Assembly: GCA_021613375.1 (NCBI GenBank)
Contig: CM038716.1
Coordinates: 2,722,684-2,786,683, forward strand
Length of the DNA: 64,000 bases
DNA from: Megaleporinus macrocephalus
Taxonomy: Eukaryota > Chordata > Actinopteri > Characiformes > Anostomidae
Direction of reading: 5' to 3'
The first letter of the stretch is position 1. Every line of letters begins with the position of its first letter. The notes below the pieces were generated by a model. It had not been told where the DNA came from and did no database searches. It saw nothing but the letters and a program-made list of their open reading frames with translations. Position numbers and translations under genes: made by a program. Below, in pieces: positions 10,644 to 23,926 of the stretch.

Positions 10644-12097
10644 CATAACATCACTGCATACATGCTCGGAGAGAACAGATAAACGTAGAGCCGACCAACT
10701 GTACTTTACATTCACTTTTATTCGAGTGTATATAATGTGCTGTACATTGTATACTTGGTGTAAAATCAGGTAAAACATATGAAGAAGAAAATGACACAAA
10801 TTTGATAAGAGCAGCTCTGTAAGAGCAGTTTGTAAGTAAACATAGCGACCGGTCAGTTCATCAACTGTAGATATCAAATTTAATAACAGTCAAAGGAGTC
10901 AGCTGTACCATTTCCCCAAGTTCTTCTCGTTCCCTCCATTTCTCCTGCTACTTCCCTCTCCTTCTCTTCCACACATTAGGGAACATATCTGGACACAGCC
11001 TTAGTCTTGGTCCAGTAGCTGCTCAGTTTAGGCTACAGACTGTGTAGTACTGTATTACTGTAGAGAAATGTATTACACTGTATCATGACAGACTTTTATA
11101 ACATGTTACATGTAAGCTTTTTCAGTAATAGCTGAGGGCTAAGGTAGAAAAAGACATAAGCAGAGAGAGAAAGAGAGAGAGAGAGAAAAGAAGGAAAGGT
11201 AAATGAAAATCAGTCTGATACTGCCATCTGATTTAGTAGGTTTCAACATGTATTTTTAGTCATTTGAAAACAAATAAGTGAATAATTACTTATTAATAAT
11301 TGAACAGTTAAGTGAGTAATTCAATAAAATTAAAGGTAAAATTAAGATATTTTTTATTCTGCTCACTTCCGAGGTCACTATTCAACATTAAGCAGACTTG
11401 ATCATTTTAAGGCCTTTAAGGCCTTTAATAATATATCTTTTCCAGTAACGATCATGTTAAGATGACTCTCAGGTGGATCTGATCTACTCATAAGAGACTT
11501 CTTAGATATTTCAATCTGTAATAAAACACTTTTTATTAAATTATAAAGAATGCAAAATAGAAGTATTTTCACTGGAGGGCTCAGACTGTTGGACTTGTTC
11601 TTGTATAGCTTTAGGGAAACAAAAGTAGTTCTTCCAAGGCATCACTCCAAGGAACACTTACTGGTTCCATTTGGCACCTTTATTTGTATAAGTGAGTTTG
11701 TTTGTTGAACAATAGCGGAATAACAGTTCCTCTGTTCTGCTATAGAAACCCAGTACCATGATAAAGTGCATGCGTCTTGTTCTTAGCCAGAAAATGTTCA
11801 TATTCTTCTTCTTTTGCAAAAGTTATCTTTTCTTCTACTCTACCAAATTCTATGCATGCAAGCCAACTTTTCAGATCACAAAAGAAACCAGAGACAAAGA
11901 AAAGTAAAACTTTACAGCCAGACACACAGACTCAGATGTCTTAGATGTCTTTGTCTTTCACCAGTGTTTAATTGCATAACGGCTATGGCCACCGACAAGA
12001 GGGGGGCTGTCTTATTTGTGACATGCCTATTCATATTTGATTGCAGTCACTTGCTCTACCACTTATGTTAAAGTGGCGGTTGTAATTGTGATCACTT
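10644..12097. other. Intergenic DNA, nothing recognised
   Basis: Contains a short AG-rich run at 11161-11190 and AT-rich stretches. No frame shows a domain. Confidence 0.45.
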
Positions 12098-12099
12098 TA

Positions 12100-12791
12100 C
12101 ACATGTGGACAAAACTGTTGGTACCTTTCAGTGAAAGAAAGAATAACCCACGACGGTCACTGAAATTACTTAAAACTGACAAAAGTAATAATAATACAAA
12201 AAATTGACTAATGAAAATCTTAGGGTGTCTTGAATATGTACAGGGTACAATAAAATGTCAAGACTAGCAAGGCATTCTGAAACTGCCCAGTGCCAGAAAA
12301 CATGGTCTCAGTTGCAGGTCATGGGTCCTCCAACAGGATAATGACCCAAAACACACAACTAAAAACATCCCAGACTGGCTAAGAGCAAAGCATTGGACTA
12401 TTCTATAGTGGCCTTCTATGAGCCCTGATCTAAATCCTACTGAACATATGTGGAAGTAGCTGAAACATTTAGTCTGGGGAACCACCCTTGAATCCTAAGA
12501 CCGCCGGAGCAGTTTGCTCACAAGGAGTGGAGCAAAAGTCTTATTAAGAGTTACAGAAACCACTTGATTGCCAAGTGCTGTTGCGCAACAAGTTAAGGGT
12601 ACCTACATTTTTGTCCAGGCTAGTTTCATTAGTTTGTCTTTTAAAATTCTGTTAAATCACAATTCACAAGCAATGTCTGAGTTAGTACATTTGTATTTAT
12701 TATTATTTTTGTCAGTTGCAAGTTATTTCAGTGACCATTGTGGGTTTTCCTTTCTTAAACGGAACGGTCCCAACAATGTTGTCTGCATGTG
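12100..12791 (+). mobile_element. Tc1-like transposon, internally deleted
   Basis: TA lies directly outside each end (12098-12099 and 12792-12793), the target duplication of Tc1/mariner elements. The first about 110 bp (from CACATGTGGACAAAACTGTT) pair as a long, diverged inverted repeat with the last about 130 bp. At 692 bp it is roughly half the usual 1.3-1.6 kb, because most of the transposase gene is gone. Confidence 0.9.
12334..12470 (+). pseudogene. Tc1 transposase remnant, catalytic segment
   Basis: One frame reads QDNDPKHTTKNIPDW and, 26 residues on, SPDLNPTEHMWK. These are the second catalytic aspartate region and the final catalytic acidic motif of Tc1 DDE transposases. Two in-frame stops (after the TIL and the MWK residues) and loss of the N-terminal DNA-binding part make it non-functional. 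Confidence 0.85.
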
Positions 12792-12793
12792 TA

Positions 12794-15691
12794 AGCTGAT
12801 GCTGAAGTATTATGTTTGCTGCCAAAGAAATTAAAATACCTGTTGGGCAAGATTTTTCTACTATACTAAACAATATTTTTTTTAAATAACAAGGAACAAG
12901 GTTGTTGATTAGAGCAGGCCATTTGGGTCTTCTTTTTTATCAAATAGTGTTAACAGGGCCAGTTTTAAGGGGGCCGTGGTCACTTCTTATACCTTCCAAT
13001 ATAAGAAATAAACATGGTGGCATATCGCTAGAGGGTACTCACTAAAGAAATGCTGGTAGGCTTGTATTTGCCTGTAAAGCTGACTGCACTCATTTTCTGC
13101 AGTCATTAGATTGTATAATATGCTGCGACTAATAAAATGTGAATTGAGCGTATTGGGGCGAGGCAAATAATTGTAAATAATTCAACTGAATGTTATAGTT
13201 AGAATTCAGGAAATTAATGCACTCATTAAAGAAAATCAATTAGAACAATTAGTTAGGGTTCTAACTTCTAACTTCTAACAGGTTTGCTAATTTTTTTCTC
13301 AATGTCATGCCAAATAAACATTGAAATTCTGCAACCTCCTGTAATAAAATCCTATAATACTCCACCCTGTAAGTCCATGGGGGCACCTCCAAGCATGATT
13401 TGTATTCACAGTGTAAAAGTGAATTACACTCCACAACTGCAGGGGGACCCCAAGAGCAAAAAAAATCCCATTCTTGCATAACGCTGCTTTAAGTACCTGT
13501 ACGTGACTCACAATTCCTCAATCTTAAAACTGCATGGCTGACACTCTGGTTTTATAGCAACAAAAAAATTAATTACTGAATTTTAGGTCGTATGATTAAT
13601 GACTAAATATTACACCCAGGGTTCAAGCAGTTAAGAGCTAAGGAGGTGTTCCATTGTAAAGAAATATATTCAACTATACTGGTAAATCTGACAGAACAGA
13701 GTTCTAATACTTCCTACACCTTTAATGGAAGAAAGCATTAGGGCTAACTATACTGCTTTGAGGCATTCCTTATAATGATGAATTGTGTTGGCTTGCCCAA
13801 AGCTTCCCTTGCCTCGGGCTCTAGAGATCCTGTGCGTGCAGTGAAAAACGAAATCTGTTGACACAGCCATAAACCCTCCTCACCCACACTAATTTAGTGA
13901 ATATGACATTATGTAGTTGCCAAAAGTGACATTTGGGCTTATATTATTTATGGTATGGGTCACTGCTACTTTATTATAGAATATCAGAGTGCATTGTCAT
14001 TTATGATCTAATAATGCACATGATAAAATTGGTTTCCACTACAGGCTTCCCAAGGGCAGGGCATTCTTAACTAGAGTCCATTGCCGCTCTGGGCCAAATC
14101 TACCCGTGGCTCATTCCGTGGCTGCTTTGTGCCCTTTGCTACTCTCATTGCAGTGATATTAGCACAAGTCACATAAATAAATCCAATTTAACAGTCCATA
14201 TAGCTTTTTATCTAGCACTCGAGTGCCGGAGTGACAGTGAGCTTTTACAACACAGCATGCAGCCCACATTTACAAGACCATCAGCAGGTGTTAATCTGGC
14301 GTAATGTGGGGGCTAAGCACACGAGAGCACTTATTACTAACGGTTCCACTGAAAGTTCATAAAATTTGCACTTGCTCAGAGCAGAATCAGACCTTGAGTC
14401 CTGCTAATGTGTATGTAAATCTGAAGCTGGATGTGCATAGACATTTCAGTGCGTTTAAAAAAAAAATGATTAAATGTCAATCTATAATAGACAGAGAACA
14501 GATATTTTTAGAGTCCCTGTCTGGTTTCAAAAGATAAGCTCATGAAAATGCCTGTTTGCAGGACCCTTAAGTATTTTTAATAGTATCATTAACAATTCGC
14601 AAGAGTTAACATCTAGAAATGTATATGACAGCTTAAGAAATAGCTGTCAGTTTAATAGGCATCTTGCATGTATTTTCGTTGGCTATTTCATCAGGTACAA
14701 TTTGCAGGTATTCTGTTAATAATTGTAGCTCATCCCATCTGCTGTGGCACAGTTTAAAAGCCCCTTTGCCCAAGGAAAGGGACAGCCACAGGCCCACCAC
14801 AGAACATATATTGTTTTGGTGTAGGTTCAAGATACACTATTTGGACAAGGTGTGAAATACAAGCAATTCTGGGGGCTCTGAAAGCTTGATCAATTTTCCC
14901 AAGAGATGGGACAGTGGAAAGAGTTACTCATTTCTCAAACCAAAGACAAAAAGGAAAGGTGTATAACATGTTAGTTAACAAGTGCCAGAGCACATTACCA
15001 AACTGGAAAAGTGCATTTCCTGAAGAAAAAGCAGGATGGTTACACATAAATGACAAATGGAGGAATGCAGGTGGGTATATCTGTGGATTAGAGATTGGGG
15101 ATCTGCCTTGCAGTTTGGTAGCTGTAGGTTGACTGAAACCATGAGGTTTAGGTGTAACCCGAAGCTAAATAGGACTCTAAGGGAAAAAAAAGAAGGATGG
15201 AAAAAGAATAACACACAGACAAGTGCGGGTCAAACAACCTTACAGTCATGGTCCGGGATCTGCCCTGAATCAGAGCTTTGCAATGCGCAACCATAACTAG
15301 AAAACAGCATTTCCAGAGGAAAAATTGCTAAGCAAACATTGTGTTGCCTATGAGCCAACATAGGATCCCACAAATACCAGGGGTTATTTCACACACTGCT
15401 GAAAACCATACATATATAACCTTGTTGGATATAACACTCCAAAAGTATGAGCATTAAATGGAGCCCCTCCGCCAATGCCCTTAAGCCCTTATGGCTACAA
15501 AGGCCTTCGCTTTTTTAGGAAGACTCTCTCCAGGGAATGTGTGTGTAAAAGTCAGTGGATCAGGTCAGGCACTGATACTGTTCAAGAAGTTCTCCTCTGC
15601 AGTTAGAGTTTTATTTCATCCCAAAGTTGTTGCAGTCATTTAGACAGGCACTATAGGTCACTAGAGTTCTTCCATTCAAGCAATGTCTTTT
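12794..15691. other. Intergenic DNA with one probable dispersed repeat
   Basis: Mostly unrecognised. At about 13262-13495 the wording (plain CA-rich phrase 'ccacaactgcagggggaccc', ending 'gcataacgctgctttaagta') is typical of dispersed fish repeats, but no partner copy occurs in the window. Frames on both strands there overlap each other and are not coding. Confidence 0.4.
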
Positions 15692-15957
<266 letters not shown>

Positions 15958-15958
15958 T

Positions 15959-16146
15959 AGACCTTACTTTGTGCATATCTCTTGTCCCAAACTGCTCTCA
16001 CAATATTGCAATGTTTACCACTTTACCACTGGAACCCCAAACCATTATCCTACCGCCATGCTTTCTATTGGTCTCCTGGCATCAACTAAACGTCCATAAA
16101 CACACACACACCCACACACACACACCCACAAACATATATATATATA
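15959..16146 (+). repeat. Direct duplication, copy 2, with short CA/TA tail
   Basis: A repeat of 15692-15834 that ends in its own shorter CA and TA tract. The microsatellite was therefore either part of the duplicated unit or helped cause the duplication. Confidence 0.9.
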
Positions 16147-16440
16147 CACTATCGCTCAAAAGTTTAGGAAGCCCATTTTTGTATAGAGGCTTATTTTGCA
16201 TGTACTGCTGTTTGCATAAAGATCCAGTGAATGAATACAATAACCCACAGAGTTGGTGTGACACTCTTATTACAATAAAAGGCCGGGAAAGATGGGTAAG
16301 AGGGTTAACGGCATCACCCACAGCAGCCATTAGAATGACCCTGGATCAAACAGAGCAGCTCCAGACTGCTGATGCAGGAGGGTAATTTCAATTTTTATTG
16401 CACTCATGGGCAAAACCCTCTTAATCGTTCCTGAAGAGCG
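16147..16440. mobile_element. Tc1-type non-autonomous fragment
   Basis: Begins 'cactatcgctcaaaagttta', similar in wording to the termini of fish Tc1-like elements. The far end was not identified and there is no transposase. Class assignment is an inference from the terminus only. Confidence 0.4.
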
Positions 16441-17538
16441 AGTCTCATTTGTTGATTGGAATCCTCACCAAAAGGCTTGGGAGCTGTCACAAACTGTGAT
16501 GATTCAAGGCCAGAGAAGGTGAATAAACCATTTACACATCGCAAATTTTCCTCCAGATGAAGTATGTGCCATGGGGCTATCAACTGAGGGTAAAAAACCT
16601 TTAATGACACATTTTCTTCTGTTTATTGAATAGCTCTACATCACTTGAATGGCTTTAGCAGATAAATTAACAGCACCAGTGTAACTAGATTTATTTAAGA
16701 TAGCGTCAAATTGACATTACATGGTTTATAGTTGTCATAAGATAGCAAAAGCTAAGCATGCATAGGTTCACTTTTTGATCATTTCTAAAGAAGGTGCTTA
16801 ATAAAAATATATTTTTCTAAATCTGGTCAAGAAATACAACACAAATTGGTACTCTGTAGAGTGCAGTAATGTTCCTCCACAAGCAGAGATCAGATTTTTG
16901 GTTCAAAACGCGGGACAGGAAAAATATTGATGCCTTTAAAGACTGGTGTTGGCAAAGACTTTCAAGAGTACCTTGGATGGCTAACTAAACGAACAAATGG
17001 ATCCTCAACCACATCAGCCCTCAGGTATTTTGGTTCTTGAACTATTCCTGTTAGGTTTCTTAGAACTTTGGTGCTCTTTAGGGAACCAAACTGTGTTTGT
17101 ACCAGTTCTTATTGGAACCAAAGAATGTCAAGGGATACTATATGGTAGTGCTGTAAACAGAAGTAACAAGATTGCAGAGCACATAGATTACCTGTGAGTA
17201 TTTGTGCTGTTATTACAGATGTTTGTTTTTTTAATCAACTCTTTGTGGTAAAAATTCTTCAGCAAATAATTGCAGGCTCTTTATGCGTGTCACCAGTGTT
17301 ACCTTCTCTTTTCCTAACAACTGACACATCCACGAATATTGAGTTTCAGCTCAAGGGCCTAGTATTCATGTACTTTTTGGTACTTTTTTTCGAGGTTCCG
17401 AATCTATTTATTTTGACGTAAATGGGTAAATTAGGGGTGTGAACTAAAACGAAACCCATTCCCTGTTGTTTGAAGAGAGCTGATTGTAAGTAGAACCAGT
17501 TCACTTGGGGAAGACCATTTTGCTTGGAACAGTTGAAG
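16441..17538. other. Intergenic DNA, nothing recognised
   Basis: No coding frame with a domain. The 17000-17120 stretch repeats 'ggttcttgaact'-type words found in short dispersed fish repeats. Confidence 0.4.
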
Positions 17539-17645
17539 GTAAAAAAGGAAGAGGATGACCAGCTACAAGATGGATGGATGAAATCAGAGGAACCACAAAC
17601 AAGCCAGTGGAAAGTTTAAAGACATTATGGTTGGCAGCAGAGGTG
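17539..17645 (+). pseudogene. LINE reverse-transcriptase C-terminal scrap
   Basis: A single frame (with one stop) reads a basic GRP-like start followed by PATRWMDEIRG and a leucine-rich end. This matches the RPRTRWxDDI pattern common at the C-terminal end of non-LTR reverse-transcriptase polyproteins. It is only about 35 codons, so the family is not assigned. Confidence 0.45.
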
Positions 17646-17900
17646 TCAAGTAACAAAATACAAATACTTTGTTACCTTACTTAAGTAGACACTTTTTGTT
17701 AATTATACTTGACTGGAATAGTTATTTTTCAATTGACCTTTTACTTTTACTCCTTACATTTTCACCCCATTATCTGTACTTTCTACTCATTACATTTTAA
17801 AACTAGCCTCTTTACTCCTTTTTCATTTCAGCTTGTTTTCATTCATGTACATTTACATTCCAGTAAAAGTTAGACTTAGACTGTTATTTTACTTGCCGTA
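17646..17900. repeat. Dispersed 'ggtgtcaagtaac' type repeat fragment
   Basis: A stretch with repeated TACTTT/ACTTAAGTA words, of the kind seen in non-autonomous hAT-like elements of fish. Neither end could be placed. Confidence 0.35.
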
Positions 17901-18249
17901 GCCCATTTTTTTGTATCCTCTTAACTTCAGAATCCCCTTTACAAATCAGCAGTGAGTTTCCCAAAAGCATCATTCAACAGCTGCCATAGCAAAATGATTT
18001 GTCATGTCATTTTCAACACTCTCTCTCTACGGTTACCACACTCAACAACACTTTTGAGAAACATGGTTCATGTCCTTGGGCATCCCTTTGAATTAATAAA
18101 TGTATGGTAATATTGGTTATATCTTCTAGTGTTTTTAGGCAAAGTAGGAATTGAGAATGCAATATTCTCAATAGTATATCCATGAAGCGTCACTGCAACA
18201 TAAACAATTTGAGAGGGACTGATCATATGAGGCTAAATGTATTATATAC

Positions 18250-18370
18250 CTTCAGTGTCCAAAGAGAAACAAGCCTCTCCAAAAAGGCAACTTTACAGGA
18301 GAGACCAAAAACTTACTTCATTTTCAATGTAAGTCAAAGGAACCAGAATTTTCCAAGCTATTTTTCACAC
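18250..18370. repeat. Dispersed MITE fragment
   Basis: The phrase 'actttacaggagaga' followed by 'caatgtaagt' recurs at 53435-53470. This suggests scraps of one dispersed element. Confidence 0.45.
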
Positions 18371-18415
18371 AACATAGACAAAATGACAATAGACAATAGA
18401 CAAAAATGGAGATAT

Positions 18416-19480
18416 TATATTACCATAAGTATTCACTCACTCATTCAGATCATTGAATTGAGGTGTTCCAATCACTTCCATGGTGACACGTGAATAAAAC
18501 CAAGCACCTAGACACGTAGACAAACATTTGTGAAAGAGTGGGTTGATCTCAGGAGCTCAGCTAGTTCCAGCTTGGTACCGTGATAGGATGCCACCTGTGC
18601 AACAAGTCCAGTCATAAAATTTCCTTACTATTAAATATTCCACAGTGGAAGCCATGGGGAACAACAGTAACTCCATGAAGCGGAAGGCCATGTAAACTGA
18701 TATAAATGATAGAAATGTGGCCAGATTAGCTGAAGAGCAGTGTGTAAAGCTTCATGGAATGGGTTTCCTGGCCGAGCAGCTGCATCCAAGCCTTAAAGCA
18801 TGAAGCGCAACGCAAATGCAGTAGTGTAAATCACGGCGCCACTGGACTATAGAGCAGTGAAGACGTTTTCTCTGGAATGATGAATCACGCTTCTCCATCT
18901 GGCAATTCAATGGACGAGTCTGGGTTTGGTGGTTGCCAGAACAACGATACTTGTCTGACTGCATTGTGCCACGTGTAACGTTTGGTGGAGGGGGGTTATG
19001 GTGTGGGATTGTTTTGCAGGAATTGTCCTTGCCCCCTTAGTTTTGGTGAAATGAACACTTAAGGCTTCAGCAGACCAAGAGATTTTGAACAATTTCATGT
19101 TCCCAACTGGGAACAATTTGGGGATGGACCCTTCCTGTTCCAACATGACTGCCCACCAGTGCACAAAGCAAGGTCCATAAAGACATGGATGAGCGAGTTT
19201 GGTGTGGAAGAACTTGACTGGCCTGCACAGTCCTGAGCCAGAACCTCTCATCCAACATTAGTGTCTAGCCTCACAAATGTGCTTTTGGAAGAACGGTCAA
19301 GTGGTTTTATTCCCATGAAAACACTCTTAAATCTTCTGGAAAGCCCTCTCAGATGAGTTAAAGCTGTTAAACCTGCAGAGGGTGGGCCGACATCATATTA
19401 AACCCTATGGATTAAGAATAGGATGTCACTCAAGTTCATATGCGGGTGAAAGCAGAGGGTGAATGCTTTTGTGAATATAG
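18416..19480 (+). mobile_element. Dead Tc1-like transposon
   Basis: Termini near 'tattaccataagtattcac' and 'gtgaatgcttttgtgaatat' are inverse to each other. Between them are decayed transposase pieces: ESRFSIWQFNGRVWVW-like residues at about 18873-18930, FGGGGLWCGIV-like at about 18980-19010, and FQHDCPPVHKARSIKTWMSE then EELDWPAQS at about 19135-19235. The final acidic motif has been lost by deletion, with frameshifts elsewhere. At about 1.06 kb it is shorter than the usual 1.2-1.6 kb. Confidence 0.88.
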
Positions 19481-19526
19481 TGTACATGTTTTTCTTTAAA
19501 CAGCGACGTTATGTGTCATAGCAGTG

Positions 19527-19530
<4 letters not shown>

Positions 19531-19612
<82 letters not shown>
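19531..19612. repeat. (TA)n microsatellite
   Basis: About 40 TA units shortly after the dead Tc1 element. Confidence 0.97.
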
Positions 19613-19615
<3 letters not shown>

Positions 19616-21799
19616 AGCAAGTAGAGGTACACAGCAAGAGGCGTCACATCTGAAAAGGTACAGGGCTGTACAAAGCTCTACAGGGACCCAATTCAAATGA
19701 GTTTTTTGAAACATTTATTTTGTGCATTTAAATATACAGAGATGTGCTGACGTGTTTCCACATACAAAAACAGCACAGCATGTCATTTGACCACGTGTGT
19801 TCAAACTTTTGCATTTTTTTAGGATGCATGGTTTGCGCACTTGCAAACGCACACATGCACAAACGCAAACTCATGCACGGCAAGGTAAATTACCTCTCTC
19901 ATCCAGCCGCGCTCCAACACGAGTAAGCACATCTGCTGAATCTGTAAACATGCACAGCATTGTTCATCAGGAAGAGAGCGGGAACAAGCAGAAAGAGACT
20001 CATATTTCTTTCCGTGATTACATCAGCTTTGTTCTCGGGACACACCAGAAACAAATGGATTGAAGCCACGAGGGCTATCGATTTCTATCTCTATAAATAT
20101 ACATCTCCCTCCTAAATATTTCAAAGCTGCTTAGCAATGCAATTTACGCTGGCCAGAAAAAGAAGCACCAACATCACAGCCGTGTTTGGGTTCTCATATA
20201 AAACACTCCTTGAATTCGCTGCTTAAGGGTCACGCTTGGCCTCAGTATGGAGGTGGATATCTTGCACGGAGACGTAGGGATACAGAGAAAAGTGCCAAAA
20301 GCAATTATTGGAAAAAAGTAACATGGAATTTTATTAAAAAACCATTTCCAGCATTGCAGCATGCAGCACTTTCACTGCTTCAACTCATAACCAGTGAGCA
20401 AGCTCGCTTAGCTTTGTCCATGTAAATACCACAAAGGAGAAACATTCCTGATTGCTTCACTCTGAACTTAACAATGAATAAGCACAGTACTGTACTGCTT
20501 GCAGAGTTTAGATAAAAAAACATTCTACTGCATTAAAATAGAAGGCCCTGAGGTTTCCCTCCGCTGAAATTACTGTTCAAGCACTCATTGTGTTGCAGCA
20601 CAGGAAGAAGGAGAAAAACCCCTGAACAACAATTCAATAAAATGGAACTTTTATGTTTTCTGAGGACAGTAATATGTTACAGTTATGCACTAGATTTTGA
20701 GAGTATGTCCATTACACTGTGGCGATTTTAAATACAAAGTTTTTTGGATGTTTTCCTTTAGCACAGGTAAACAAATAACATTAACATACATTTAAAAAGT
20801 TCATTAAATATTCCCAAATGAAATAATTAGTAATAATACTGTATTCTTTTTGCTTTGTCTTCCACTTTGTCTTTAAAATAGCACCCATAATGTGAAGCAC
20901 TACTGTTACAGAGCACCAAAACTTACTTGAGTCCTAATAGCATCCCCTGCCAAACATGTGTGAGTGAGTGATTTTTAGGTGCTGTTGCAGATAGATAGCA
21001 TGAATTATATTTTTTAGGCTTAGTTACATTATTTGACTGGATACAGAGTGTGGTTAGTTTACATCACTGTTTAGTGGTTTCTGCCAATGCTTTTGATGTT
21101 CAAAAAGCTTTTTCCATAGTTACATTTTTGGACCAAGAGGTGTCCCTGGTGTGATGGGTCAGAAGAAATTCACTTTCAAACTCTGGACTCCTGCAGTTAA
21201 ACCATGCAAGACCAGAAATAATGATGTTCTCGGCAGACTGGAGCAATTTGATATTAGAGTTGGCTTGCAAAGCCAAGCCAAACAATTACAAAGAGCTCAT
21301 ACTCTCTTTTACCCTTAGAAGTTACAGTTACTGCTTGCTATAGTTCAGATAAAAAAATTCTGAAAGAAACAAAAGTATGAATTCAACATCCAATTGACAC
21401 CATAGTTGTGATCACGCACTGTGAAAGATGATGGATTTGAATATGTAAGAAGGTCATTATTGTTCATATAGGCTCTTACTGAAAAGAAAGGCAATGGACT
21501 GAAACAGATACAAGCATGTCAACACAGGATGTAAATCTAATGTAAGTCATTATACTATGTAATAGGCCTCAGTCCTCAAAAACAACAACACTAACATAAT
21601 AAAACTGGTGTCTTTAACACTGAAGCAGATCTGGGAGCAAGCACAGTGATAGTGTGTTGGGAGCTGAAGCTTAATTTTGAAATAAAATAATATATTAAGA
21701 GTGAAATTCACTAAAAGTCATGATTATAATATGTTGCCATTGTTAAACTGGGTCACTAAACAGTATTTAATCTAGTAATGAATAACAGAATCACAAATT
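19613..21799. other. Intergenic DNA, nothing recognised
   Basis: Includes a moderately GC-rich unique part at about 19830-20270. Frames here are short and overlap across strands. Confidence 0.4.
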
Positions 21800-21803
21800 T
21801 CAT

Positions 21804-22625
21804 GTGAACTTCCCCAGCTTAGCGTTGCTTTTTGCCAAAGACTGTATGAAACGTTCAATAATGCCAAATACATCTCAGAACTTTATTGAAACTCTTCCAG
21901 ATTTATCAACCATAATTTTTCCATCATCAGACCCAACAGAGCTAGACAGAATAACTGACTGCGTAGAAAATACGCTCCGACTAACTTTAGACAACGTTGC
22001 ACCTATAAAAATTAAAAAGATGCAACAAAAAAAGCTCGCTCCGTGGTACAACAATGAAGTACGCACCTTAAGACAGACAGTACGGAAATTAGAACGCAAA
22101 TGGAGAGTGACCAAGCTAGAGGTATTTCACTCTGCTTGGAAGGACAGCCTTAGCAGTTACAGAAAGGCACTTATTAAAACACGCTCAGCATACCTGTCCA
22201 CACTCATCGAACACAACAAAAACAATCCTAGAGTTTTATTTAGCACCATCGCAAAACTTACCAAAAATCAGGCAGGATCTGAACCTCAAATACCCGCCAA
22301 CCACAGCAGCAATGATTTCATGGACTTTTTCAATAGCAAAATCGAGAATATTAGACAAAAAGTTCTACCAATACGAGTAACCTATCCTTCATCCGGTTTG
22401 GCTCAAACAGCACAAAATGTGATTTTAGAAGAAAGACTAGAAACATTTTCTCCACTACAGCAGACAGAACTAGAAAAACTTATCTCTTCCTCAACTTCTG
22501 CTACATGCACACTTGATATGATTCCAACAAGCCTATTGAAACAAGTATTACCAGCTATTATTAAACCTATCTTAACTATCATCAACTCTTCTCTTAGTCT
22601 GGGTCATGTACCTAAGTCTTTTTAA
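21804..22625 (+). pseudogene. L2 ORF2, linker region (first frame)
   Basis: A 273-codon frame covering the segment between endonuclease and reverse transcriptase: a basic APWYNNEVRTLR-type stretch near residue 80, and the conserved LDMIPTSLLK-type motif near residue 240 that precedes the RT. It stops at KSF*. A single extra T in the T-run at about 22619-22624 shifts the frame, and the coding sense continues in another frame. The reading has no start in the biological sense, because the element is truncated. Confidence 0.85.
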
Positions 22626-22663
22626 ACTAGCTGTGATAAAACCCTTGATAAAGAAGCCAAATC

Positions 22664-23926
22664 TTGGACCCCAGAGAACTGTCTAGTTATAGACCTATTT
22701 CCAATTTACCTTTTATCTCTAAGATTTTAGAAAAGGCTGTAGCTCGACAACTCTGTTCTCATCTACATAAGAACAACATATATGAAAAATTCCAATCTGG
22801 TTTTAGGCCACATCACAGCACAGAGACAGCTTTAGTTAAGATAACAAATGATCTTCTTCTTGCCTCTGATCAGGGCCACGTATCTCTACTGGTGTTACTA
22901 GATCTAAGTGCAGCTTTTGACACTATAGATCACACTATTCTCTTGGACAGGTTAGAAAATATAGTTGGAATCACAGGAACAGCGTTATCCTGGTTCACAT
23001 CTTACCTTAGTGATCGCTTTCAGTTTGTAAAGATAAATAATGTATCGTCTAACACTACAAAAGTGAAATATGGAGTTCCACAAGGTTCTGTTTTAGGTCC
23101 TCTGTTATTTACACTATATATGCTACCATTAGGCTCAGTTATAAATAGACATGGAATTAGTTTCCACTGTTATGCCGATGATACACAACTGTACATATCA
23201 GCCAAACCAGATGACAAATCCAGATTAAATAAGATAGAAGATTGTGTAAGAGATATTAGACTTTGGATGCTACAGAACTTCCTTCTTTTAAACCCAGATA
23301 AAACGGAAGTTCTCCTCCTCGGCCCAAAGGCTGCTCGGACTACATGTTCAGATTTAATGTTAAATCTTGCTGACTTCTCTGTAGTTCCTGGTTCAGTAGC
23401 CAAAAATCTTGGTGTAACAATTGACTCAGATCTGACATTTAATCAACACATCGGTAATATTACAAGAACAGCGTTTCTTCACCTACGAAACATTTCAAAG
23501 TTAAGAAATGCGTTATCTGTGTCTGATGCTGAAAAGTTGATACATGCCTTTATAACCTCAAGGCTAGATTACTGTAATGCATTATTGTCAGGATGCTCCA
23601 GCAGGAACCTGAATAAACTTCAGTTAGTTCAGAACGCTGCAGCTAGAGTACTAACTAAAACCAGGAAATTTGATCACATCAGTCCAGTTTTATCAGCGCT
23701 ACACTGGCTTCCTGTTAAATTCCGTATCGACTATAAAATTCTATTACTGACGTATAAAACCCTGCACGGTCTCACACCGGAGTACCTGCAAGATTTAATT
23801 TCCTATTATGAACCGCCACGTTCACTCAGATCACAGGATGCTGGTTTTCTAATAGTTCCTAAAATTCAGAAGACTACAATGGGGGGGAAGAGCTTTTTCC
23901 TACAAAGCCCCAAAATTGTGGAATAA
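22664..23926 (+). pseudogene. L2 ORF2, reverse transcriptase (second frame)
   Basis: A 420-codon frame with the ordered RT motifs: [18 protein letters not shown] near residue 7, [15 protein letters not shown] near 45, [13 protein letters not shown] near 80, [13 protein letters not shown] near 135, and the catalytic [11 protein letters not shown] (YADD at 23170-23181). The apparent start is an internal codon. One extra base near 22664 and another in the G-run at 23881-23887 separate it from the upstream and C-terminal coding parts. The true C-terminal residues continue in another frame to about 24015. The catalytic residues are intact. Confidence 0.92.
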